In this document: positions 25,206 to 32,214 of the stretch, one piece after another
Position numbering within the stretch: position 1 is the stretch's first letter
How the letters are laid out: every line of letters starts with the position of its first letter
The notes under the pieces: generated by a model
Database searches by the model: none
The model's input: only the letters and a program-made list of their open reading frames with translations
What the model was told of the DNA's origin: nothing
Assembly (NCBI GenBank): GCA_002713215.1
Contig: PAVO01000039.1
Span: 186,001 to 250,000 of the forward strand
Origin: Crocinitomicaceae bacterium
Lineage (GTDB): Bacteria; Bacteroidota; Bacteroidia; Flavobacteriales_G; Salibacteraceae
Length of the DNA stretch: 64,000 nucleotides
Direction: 5' to 3'
Position numbers and translations under genes: made by a program

Positions 25206-26546
25206 CTACACCTTTATTCGTTCCAATATCCTGCTCCAACTTTTAGACTTCAAGTGAATATCCTTGTTAAACTCCTGATTGTATTTTGTTACAAATTCCT
25301 GAAAATCGTTTCTATACAATTCGGGATCGAACCAGGCATCGTTCAAATGCTCCATACAATAGTCTGCCGATGCATTCTCATTTAACCAACGGTCAATAAC
25401 CTCATGCCTCATACGCATTCCAAACACATTCAGGCCGATAAAACGATTATCGGATGAGTCAAATACCAATCGAAAAGACTTGTTTTCGTTGGAATGCTTC
25501 CAAAAAAACTCGTGTTGCCCTTCTGGCAATTGATCCGAAACAGATCCATAAGTTTGATATTCTATATCAAAGAATTTGGCACTATTAAACCACTGGCCCG
25601 GTAAATACTTTCGTGGGGTTCCGGTTAATGTTTCTGCCACGGTTTCACCCATCATTCTTCCGGTATACCATACTTGTTCAATCTTTCTTCTTCCAGGAGG
25701 AGCTGTTCTAAATTCAACACAATCGCCAATGGCAAAAACATCGCTATGATTGGTTTGTAGAAAGGGATCAACTAAAATCCCCTGATTCATCTCCAGGCTT
25801 GTATTTTCCAAAAATGAAATATTAGGAGTTACTCCAATGGTTAATCCTACCATCTGACAAGGAATATGCTCTCCATTCTCGGTAATAACTCCATTTGCAC
25901 GTCCATTATTGTCTGAAGTAATTTCCTGCAACGACGAATTGACCTTAACATTAACCTCATGTTCCTCCATGTGGTCCATCAACATCTCTGACTCTCCACT
26001 ACCGACCAGGCCTGCCATAAAATAAGGCTCCCGAATTAGGAAAGTAACTTCAATATTCCTGGATCTCAGCATTTCAACCAATTCAACCCCAATGAGTCCA
26101 CCTCCTACTACCACAGCACTTTTAATCCCGGCGGTATTCTCTTCAAGTTGCATTAAATCCTGGCAGGAATACAACCCCTGAACTCCAGGTAAATCTTCAC
26201 CCTTCCAACCAAATTTTCTTGGCTTGGAACCTACTCCCAACACCAACTTATCGTAGTGTATGGTTTTGCCATTCTCCAAATGGAGAGATTTATTTTCGAA
26301 ATCAACCTCATTAACATGGGCAAAGCAAAGTTCTATTCGGTTCTTCTCCCAAAATGAATCCTCATAGGGTTTGGTATGCTCAAACTTCATGTGACCCATA
26401 AACACATACATAAGCGCAGTTCGGGCAAAGAAGTATTTGGTTTCTGAACCAACAATTACGATTTCAGCATTGGGGTCGCGTTTTCTAACGTGACGTGCGG
26501 TAGTCACACCTGATACCCCATTTCCTATGATTACGATTTTATCCAT
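25206..26546 (-). CDS. NAD(P)/FAD-dependent oxidoreductase (pyridine nucleotide-disulfide type)
   Basis: A 446-residue flavoprotein with two Rossmann motifs: FAD-binding VIIGNGVSGVTTARH at the N-terminus, and the NAD(P)-binding VVVGGGLIGVELVEML near residue 150. The FAD-contacting VFAIGDC follows near 305. It resembles the reductase part of nitrite reductase (NirB-like) and rubredoxin reductases, but lacks a sirohaem or ferredoxin domain. No redox-active CxxxxC pair is seen, so it is not a disulfide reductase. It is first of the five-gene unit running to 20910 and probably feeds electrons to the polytopic ferredoxin. Confidence 0.88.
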   Translation of the reverse strand: MDKIVIIGNGVSGVTTARHVRKRDPNAEIVIVGSETKYFFARTALMYVFMGHMKFEHTKPYEDSFWEKNRIELCFAHVNEVDFENKSLHLENGKTIHYDKLVLGVGSKPRKFGWKGEDLPGVQGLYSCQDLMQLEENTAGIKSAVVVGGGLIGVELVEMLRSRNIEVTFLIREPYFMAGLVGSGESEMLMDHMEEHEVNVKVNSSLQEITSDNNGRANGVITENGEHIPCQMVGLTIGVTPNISFLENTSLEMNQGILVDPFLQTNHSDVFAIGDCVEFRTAPPGRRKIEQVWYTGRMMGETVAETLTGTPRKYLPGQWFNSAKFFDIEYQTYGSVSDQLPEGQHEFFWKHSNENKSFRLVFDSSDNRFIGLNVFGMRMRHEVIDRWLNENASADYCMEHLNDAWFDPELYRNDFQEFVTKYNQEFNKDIHLKSKSWSRILERIKV

Positions 26547-26980
26547 AAAACCTTAACAAAAAAAGTCTGATTGAATTTTAGACGTTGTCTGGAATTGGAC
26601 ACAAAGAGTGATTGGATTAGTTTACTCGATTTTTAAAAAGGGAAAATGTTGGAATAGTCGTCATTCCTGTGCAGCGATGCGGAAACAGGAATCTCAAACA
26701 TAATATTTCGAGATTCCTGCTTTATGCTTCCGCAAAAGCTTCAGCAACACGCGGACGCAGGAATGACGTTTCCTTTTGAGAGGTAAATGCTTTAACTCAT
26801 GCTGTTCTTAAACTGTACAAACTTTAATATGCCTCCACTTTCTTTTGTCTTGATACAAAAGAAAGTTCGCAAAAAGGGCAAACTTTCAATGAAAGTTTGA
26901 GCCGGTAAGTGTGTCAGGTCTTGAATTTTCTTGAAATTCAAAAGGTCGATCCTAAACCATCGAATTAAGATTGGAAGTCT
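26547..26980. other. Intergenic region with repeat A copy 2
   Basis: About 434 bases between two minus-strand operons. It contains repeat A (26653-26772). A hairpin-rich stretch follows near 26835-26900 (CTTTTGTCTTGATACAAAAG and AAACTTTC...GAAAGTTT). No gene was seen. The promoter of the FAD-oxidoreductase operon must lie just above 26546. Confidence 0.6.
26653..26772. repeat. Dispersed palindromic repeat, family A copy 2
   Basis: Nearly identical to 2895-3012, with the same CGTCATTCCTG / CAGGAATGACG ends and the same nested inner palindrome. It differs at one central base, two single-base insertions and one further substitution. Confidence 0.85.
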
Positions 26981-27472
26981 TTAAACGTTGGTGGGCAACA
27001 ATTGCTTGTGCCATGAATCCTTTACAGCAACTTCCCATTGGTTTCTAAACTCGTCTAGCGTGGTAACAAGATTATTGAACACCTGGGTGTTTTCAGTAAA
27101 TTTTCCATTTGCCAATTGATCCTGAAAGTCAGACATAGGCAACAGCTCAATGGAATCATCAACCCTATAGGCAATAAGCAAGCGATTAAACAGGTCAACA
27201 TTAAAATCGTTACCCAATTGCTGAAAAAAGTGAACACTTTTATCAATGGAGCAACCGGTGGCTGATGCCACTTGTTCATCCAGGGCCAATACAATAAACT
27301 GCTTGTAAATCACCTCCAGGGCACCATTCAAATCGGCACCATGCGCCGACCAGTTTTCAATAAAAGACCGACCACGAGATTCTATTGTCGAAATCTCATC
27401 GTTTGATAAAACTCGATTGGACTGATAAATCCAAACTCGGGAATGACCGGGTAAATCCTTAAACTTTTTCAT
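26981..27472 (-). CDS. Conserved Bacteroidota protein (often labelled ABC transporter ATPase)
   Basis: A 163-residue protein beginning at the ATG at 27472, which gives the conserved KKFKDLPGHSRVWIYQSNR N-terminus; the open frame upstream of it belongs to the previous gene. Homologues across Bacteroidota are commonly labelled ABC transporter ATPase. There is no Walker A, Walker B or ABC signature here, so that name is misleading. Other visible features are WSAHGADLNGALEVIYKQF and LDEQVASATGCSIDKSVHF. The gene follows the CCG-domain Fe-S gene by one base at the end of a conserved operon. Function unknown. Confidence 0.8.
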   Translation of the reverse strand: MKKFKDLPGHSRVWIYQSNRVLSNDEISTIESRGRSFIENWSAHGADLNGALEVIYKQFIVLALDEQVASATGCSIDKSVHFFQQLGNDFNVDLFNRLLIAYRVDDSIELLPMSDFQDQLANGKFTENTQVFNNLVTTLDEFRNQWEVAVKDSWHKQLLPTNV

Positions 27473-27473
27473 G

Positions 27474-28265
27474 CTATAAATCCTTTGCTCCAAGTACCAG
27501 TTCAGCCAAATCAAATACCTGAACCGACTTTTCCTTCTCAAAGCTTTTTACTCCATCGGTCATCATGGTATTGCAGAATGGACAACCGGTTGCAACAATC
27601 TCTGCTTTGGTTTCCAGGGCATCTTCAGTTCTTTCAATGTTGATTTCCTTATCCCCTTTTTCAGCTTCTTTAAACATTTGTGCACCGCCTGCTCCGCAAC
27701 ACAGCCCCTTGGATTTGCATCGCTTCATTTCAACCAACTCAACGTCCAGTTTCTGAAGTAATTCTCGAGGTGCCTCGTATTCGTTGTTTCCACGCCCCAG
27801 GTAACAGGGATCGTGAAAGGTGATTCGTTTCCCTTTAAACTCTCCACCTTCAACTTTTAGTTTTCCGGATTTCATTAGATCGTTCAAAAACTGGGTGTGA
27901 TGTAACACTTCGTATTCTCCACCTAAATCCGGGTATTCATTTTTAAGTGTATTAAAACAATGGGGACAAGTGGTTACAATCTTTGTTACTTCATATCCAT
28001 TCAACACCTGGATGTTTTGTATGGCCTGCATCTGAAATAAAAATTCGTTCCCTGCTCTTTTAGCAGGATCCCCAGTGCACGATTCCTCTGTTCCCAATAC
28101 GGCAAATGAAACTCCGGCACCGTTTAATAGCCTTACAAAAGCCCGGGTTATCTTTTTTGCCCTATCATCGAAACTACCTGCACAACCTACCCAAAACAAT
28201 ACTTCAGGCTTTTCACCTGCAGCCATCATTTCGGCCATTGTTTTTACTGTAATCGGAGTACTCAT
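27474..28265 (-). CDS. CCG-domain (Fe-S)-binding protein, heterodisulfide-reductase-B-like
   Basis: A 263-residue cytoplasmic protein with two cysteine-rich CCG domains of the HdrB/GlpC/LutA kind. Cysteines seen are in WVGCAGSFDD, EESCTGDP and VTTCPHCFNT (first domain), then HDPCYLGRG, RCKSKGLCCGAGG and TGCPFCNTM (second domain). Such domains bind non-cubane or 4Fe-4S clusters and take electrons in quinone- or thiol-linked redox steps. The partner is most likely the membrane Fe-S protein two genes upstream, which carries the ferredoxin-type clusters. The exact substrate is unknown. Confidence 0.9.
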   Translation of the reverse strand: MSTPITVKTMAEMMAAGEKPEVLFWVGCAGSFDDRAKKITRAFVRLLNGAGVSFAVLGTEESCTGDPAKRAGNEFLFQMQAIQNIQVLNGYEVTKIVTTCPHCFNTLKNEYPDLGGEYEVLHHTQFLNDLMKSGKLKVEGGEFKGKRITFHDPCYLGRGNNEYEAPRELLQKLDVELVEMKRCKSKGLCCGAGGAQMFKEAEKGDKEINIERTEDALETKAEIVATGCPFCNTMMTDGVKSFEKEKSVQVFDLAELVLGAKDL

Positions 28266-28291
28266 ATTCTAAAATTCAGTTCTTTGAAACT

Positions 28292-28711
28292 TTACTTTTT
28301 AAATACCTCAATATTTACCCTGCGTTCAACCATTTCTGTAAACTTACCCTTGTATTGAGTAGCCTTAACCGTATGGTTATCAATCCAGTGATAATTACCA
28401 CCCCTTGGTTTTTCCATAAGCATTCCATGGTACTTAAATCCATGCTCTTTCAACCATCGCTCGGTGTATTCTCTATGCTCTTCCAACCGGGAAGTAAAAA
28501 ACGTAATTATATGCCCTTCGTCGTACCATCGATTTATGGTTTCCAACGCTCCATCAAAGACCTTGGCCGTAAGCATCCTTTCGGGTTCTTCATTCGGAAT
28601 ATCCTCACAAATGGTTCCGTCGATATCGATCATGTAGTTTTTTATTCCTTCCGGAAGAATTGGGCTAATCTTTTGCCCGTCTTCTGAGGCTTCCTTTAAA
28701 TTATGATTCAT
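28292..28711 (-). CDS. Small HAD-like phosphatase domain protein
   Basis: A 139-residue protein. Its first motif is YMIDIDGTICED (HAD motif I, DxDGT). FFTSRLEEHREYTERWLKEHGF matches motif II (T/S), and KPRGGNYHWIDNHTVKA falls in the region of motifs III/IV. It is short, lacking a full cap domain. Similar proteins in Bacteroidota are often labelled phosphoheptose isomerase, which the sequence does not support. The substrate is unknown. Its start overlaps the end of the membrane Fe-S gene by 11 bases and it lies 26 bases before the CCG gene, so it is an integral part of the operon. Confidence 0.8.
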   Translation of the reverse strand: MNHNLKEASEDGQKISPILPEGIKNYMIDIDGTICEDIPNEEPERMLTAKVFDGALETINRWYDEGHIITFFTSRLEEHREYTERWLKEHGFKYHGMLMEKPRGGNYHWIDNHTVKATQYKGKFTEMVERRVNIEVFKK

Positions 28712-30056
28712 CTTTCCAATTTAGGCGGTCGGCCTGGGCAAATTGCCACGGCGCTCCGTTGTTTTCTATGTTGGTAAACATTCCATTTAGTTCAGCCGGA
28801 GCAGTAGACTGCTCCATAACCAAATAACGTCGTAAATCGACAATGATACTTAATGGATCTATGTTAATGGGGCAGGCATCGGTGCATGCATTGCACGAAG
28901 TACAGGCCCATAATTCTTCAGGTGTTATGTAATCGGTCAGTAACGATTTTCCATCGTTAAATTCTTCCCCCTCTTTTTCCCTTCCTTTTCCAATCTCGGA
29001 TATTCGATCACGAGTATCCATCATTATTTTTCGGGGTGAGAGTAACTTACCGGTTTGGTTCGCCGGGCAAACAGAAGTACACCTTCCACACTCGGTACAG
29101 GTATAGGCGTCGAGCAATTGCTTCCAGGTTAAATCGGTTGCATCCTTAGCTCCAAAAGTTTCTGGAGGTCCTTCAGGCTCCGGAGGTGCAGCATATGGAT
29201 CTGCGTCTGGATCGAACATCAGTTGAACTTCTTTTTTAACCGAAGCCAGGTTATTGAATTCTCCTTTGTCTTTAAGATTGGAATAGTAAGTGTTTGGAAA
29301 AGCTAACAGAATATGTAGGTGTTTGGATATCACCAGGTAATTCAAAAATCCAAGGATGCCTATGATATGAAACCACCAGCAAACCCTTTCAATAAGGATT
29401 AGTGTTGAAGCATTGGAGGGTAACATTCCAATCAGGTATTGACTAACGACAAACTGCCCGCCCGCCATTTGAGGAACAATATACTTTCCATTGCCAGCAG
29501 CCATTAAAGTTTCAGCATCCATGTTCATGAGCACAGTATCAGCTGCGTCCATAATTAAAAAGGCACTCATCAGCAGAATTTCCATGATCAGAATGTAGTT
29601 GGCATCTGAAGCGGGCCAACCTTTCATTTCAGGTTTCCAAAACCGGGGAATCCGTACAATGTTTCTTCTTACCAGAAACAGTGCACATGAAACAAGTACC
29701 AATAATGCAAGCAATTCAAAAGAATCGATAAAGGGTTTGTATCCTGCGCCCAACACACTTGCAAATACCCTATGTGTTCCAAAAATTCCGTCGATTATTA
29801 TTTCCAGAATTTCAATATTGATGATAACAAATCCCACGTATACAAGAATGTGCAGAACACCGGCAACAGGTCGAACAACCATTTTGGATTGTCCCAATGC
29901 TACGCGAATCATCATTTTCCAACGATCCGAGGAGTGATCACTTCTATCCAGTTCCTTACCAAGCTTAATGTTCTTTATTATTCTTGATAAATTGCGATAA
30001 AACAATCCAGCTGCTGCTATTACAATAGCAATAAATAAAAGGTTACCTAACCCCAT
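28701..30056 (-). CDS. Membrane (Fe-S)-binding protein, heterodisulfide-reductase / NarI-like
   Basis: About 451 residues. The N-terminal half has about five to six membrane spans. Histidines sit in spans (GVLHILVYVGFVIINIEIL, ERVCWWFHIIGILGFLNYLV), suggesting haem b as in NarI-like subunits. The C-terminal half carries two 4Fe-4S motifs, CTECGRCTSVCP and CTSCNACTDACP. It probably exchanges electrons between quinone and the CCG protein encoded downstream. A GTG at 30062 overlapping the mlaD stop is an alternative start; the ATG at 30056 is preferred by codon type. The two genes are effectively fused in translation. Confidence 0.88.
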   Translation of the reverse strand: MGLGNLLFIAIVIAAAGLFYRNLSRIIKNIKLGKELDRSDHSSDRWKMMIRVALGQSKMVVRPVAGVLHILVYVGFVIINIEILEIIIDGIFGTHRVFASVLGAGYKPFIDSFELLALLVLVSCALFLVRRNIVRIPRFWKPEMKGWPASDANYILIMEILLMSAFLIMDAADTVLMNMDAETLMAAGNGKYIVPQMAGGQFVVSQYLIGMLPSNASTLILIERVCWWFHIIGILGFLNYLVISKHLHILLAFPNTYYSNLKDKGEFNNLASVKKEVQLMFDPDADPYAAPPEPEGPPETFGAKDATDLTWKQLLDAYTCTECGRCTSVCPANQTGKLLSPRKIMMDTRDRISEIGKGREKEGEEFNDGKSLLTDYITPEELWACTSCNACTDACPINIDPLSIIVDLRRYLVMEQSTAPAELNGMFTNIENNGAPWQFAQADRLNWKDES

Positions 30057-30058
30057 AC

Positions 30059-30991
30059 TCACTCTTTTTTTGTTTTGTCTTTTTTACCAAAGACAGAGAA
30101 ATGAACGTATCGTTTCGGATTTTCCTCCAAGTCGATGAGCAGTTTATCCAGGTTTTTGCTCGCGCTTTCCAGGTTTTGATACAGTGTATCATTATTAATA
30201 AGCTGACCTATGCTGCCTTCTCCATTATCAATTCTAGTGAGGATAGCGTTCGCTTTGGAAAGGGCGCTGTTTGCTTCTTCAATGGTTTGTTTAATCTCCA
30301 GGTCGGTTAAGGTATCACTAAAAGCACTGAGGTTTTTACTCATCTCGTTCAGGTTAGTAACTATAATGGAAATTCTTGCCTTTTCGCTGTTTATCAACTC
30401 ATCCAATCCAGAACTGGCAGAATTTAAATTTCGTAGGGTTGCGGATAAATCAACCAATCCTTTATCTATGGCATCTCGGTTTTTTTGACTCAGTACGCTT
30501 TGTAAGAGCTTCATTACGGAATCAACCGAATTAACGGCATTCATTGCACTTTTTTCAAAGGGCTCGAGGCTACTGGATAAGCTTGAAAGTAAATCACCTT
30601 CCGTTCCGCTCCCAATGGTATCATTCGGTTCCAGATAAACATTAGCATCTCCTAACTTCAGGTTTATTTCCTTGCCTCCAAGTAAACCGGAGCTAGCTAT
30701 TACTGCTTCACTGTTTACTGGTATTCGAATTTGATCGTTAACGATTAATAACTCCACCAGGATTTTACCGGTGGCCATATCAAAGTGCATGTTACTCACT
30801 TTGCCTATCCGGTATCCCTGCGTTAATATTGGATCATCCTGTGAAAGGCCGTTAATGTTGGTGTATTTGGCATAAATAAAGGTACCCGATTTAAATAAGT
30901 CATTCCCCTTAATGTAGTTATAGCCATAATAAAACAGGCTTAAACTAATGACAACTACAATCCCTATTCTTATCTCCTTAGAAATCTTCAA
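30059..30991 (-). CDS. MlaD/MCE-domain protein
   Basis: A 310-residue protein with an N-terminal membrane anchor (EIRIGIVVVISLSLFYYGYNYI). A single MCE domain lies at about 35-115 (LFKSGTFIYAKYTNINGLSQDDPILTQGYRIGKV). A long helical C-terminus of about 190 residues follows and may form a periplasmic tube or tether. MCE proteins bind lipids and move them between inner and outer membrane. No MlaE or MlaF is in the window, so the rest of a transporter must be elsewhere. The start is TTG at 30991, four bases past the amidase stop; no nearby ATG in frame exists. Confidence 0.9.
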   Translation of the reverse strand: MKISKEIRIGIVVVISLSLFYYGYNYIKGNDLFKSGTFIYAKYTNINGLSQDDPILTQGYRIGKVSNMHFDMATGKILVELLIVNDQIRIPVNSEAVIASSGLLGGKEINLKLGDANVYLEPNDTIGSGTEGDLLSSLSSSLEPFEKSAMNAVNSVDSVMKLLQSVLSQKNRDAIDKGLVDLSATLRNLNSASSGLDELINSEKARISIIVTNLNEMSKNLSAFSDTLTDLEIKQTIEEANSALSKANAILTRIDNGEGSIGQLINNDTLYQNLESASKNLDKLLIDLEENPKRYVHFSVFGKKDKTKKE

Positions 30992-30995
30992 TAAC

Positions 30996-32156
30996 CTACT
31001 TTGAACCTTTTTTTATTATGCTTTTTGCCTCCGAAACAGATATTCTTTTGTTGTTATGCACTCCAATTAAAAAGGCATCTTTGTACCCTTTCTCTCTTAC
31101 GGAGGTCTGCAAATTTACACCTTCTTCAAAAGTACGCTCATTACCAATGGTATATTTATACACGCCATTCACTTTTAGCTCGCGAACATCACTAAAGCCT
31201 TTGAAATTTTTGGGATCCAATTTTATCGGTGTTGGAGAGGATGCCACTTGTATTCTAAATCGAACACCAGTATCTACGGTTTTAGTGTCTGTTTTTGGAT
31301 TTTTGTTTTGACCGGTACTGGTTGGAGCAGACTTCAAATCTACATCGGTCTTGTATTCGCCAAAGGCATTAAAAATGCAGTTAGCAATGGTTTCCCGGTT
31401 TGCACTTTGATTTAAAAACCGACCTTCTTTGGTATTGGTAATAAACCCTGTTTCGATAAGCACACTGGGCATGGTTGTTTTCCAGAGAACAACAAAACCA
31501 GCCTGTTTCACTCCCCTATTGCGCCGCCCAATTGAAGTAAATTGATCCTGTACTTTGGAAGCCATGGTTAAACTACTTTCCAAATGAACATTCTGAAGCA
31601 ATTTAAGTATAATGTAGGATTCATCAGAGGAAGGATCAAAACCTTCGTATTTCACCTCATAATTTTCCTCCAATAGCATGGCATTATTTTCACGCTTTGC
31701 GGTTTCGAGGTTGGCAGCAGATTTATGCAACCCCAATGCAAAGGTTTCAGTTCCATAGGCTTGAGAACTCCCAGCAGCATCGGCATGAATAGAAATGAAT
31801 AAATCGGCATTTATTTCGTTGGCTTGATTCGCCCTTTCGCTTAATCCAATAAATTCATCCTTATCGCGGGTATATACCACCTTAACATTAGGGTAATTGG
31901 CTTTGATTTTTGCACCCACCTTTAACGCGATGTCCAGAACAACGTCCTTTTCCTTCATCTTGTCAACGCCAATGGCTCCAGGATCCTTCCCTCCATGCCC
32001 AGCGTCAATAACTACTTTGTTCAAACCGTACTCACCTGGTCTAAAAGGGTAAAATGAGGTAAGCAACACAAACAGACATAAGATGTTAAAGGTTTTGAAC
32101 AATCTCCAATTCATATTTTTTAATACTCTAACAGAGTTCAACCAATTCCTAAGCAT
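30996..32156 (-). CDS. N-acetylmuramoyl-L-alanine amidase (AmiC-like, Amidase_3)
   Basis: A 386-residue exported cell-wall hydrolase that cleaves the amide between N-acetylmuramic acid and the stem peptide. A signal peptide (FNILCLFVLLTSF) is followed by an Amidase_3 domain at about 45-265: VVIDAGHGGKDPGA (zinc His), a zinc-ligand Glu in the ELENxxx-type helix region (YGTETFALG), SIHADA (His) and LIETGFITN (catalytic Glu). The C-terminal about 90 residues resemble an SPOR-like domain (RFRIQVASSPTPIKL). An ATG at 32114 is an equally good start for the signal peptide. A TATTTTTG -7 box on the minus strand (plus coordinates 32196-32203) lies just upstream. Confidence 0.92.
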   Translation of the reverse strand: MLRNWLNSVRVLKNMNWRLFKTFNILCLFVLLTSFYPFRPGEYGLNKVVIDAGHGGKDPGAIGVDKMKEKDVVLDIALKVGAKIKANYPNVKVVYTRDKDEFIGLSERANQANEINADLFISIHADAAGSSQAYGTETFALGLHKSAANLETAKRENNAMLLEENYEVKYEGFDPSSDESYIILKLLQNVHLESSLTMASKVQDQFTSIGRRNRGVKQAGFVVLWKTTMPSVLIETGFITNTKEGRFLNQSANRETIANCIFNAFGEYKTDVDLKSAPTSTGQNKNPKTDTKTVDTGVRFRIQVASSPTPIKLDPKNFKGFSDVRELKVNGVYKYTIGNERTFEEGVNLQTSVREKGYKDAFLIGVHNNKRISVSEAKSIIKKGSK

Positions 32157-32214
32157 TCTTATTTATTAAATTTGCCGCTAAACGCCACATCTGAGCAAAA
32201 ATAGCATTCGTAAA

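Noticed and set aside
26981-27472. ABC transporter ATPase
   Set aside because: The common database label is not supported: no Walker A, Walker B or signature motif is present.
28292-28711. Phosphoheptose isomerase
   Set aside because: The protein has HAD motifs (DIDGT) and not the SIS fold expected of GmhA.
29599-29937. Open frame of 112 residues opposite the membrane Fe-S gene
   Set aside because: It is antisense to a well-supported gene with membrane spans and cluster motifs.
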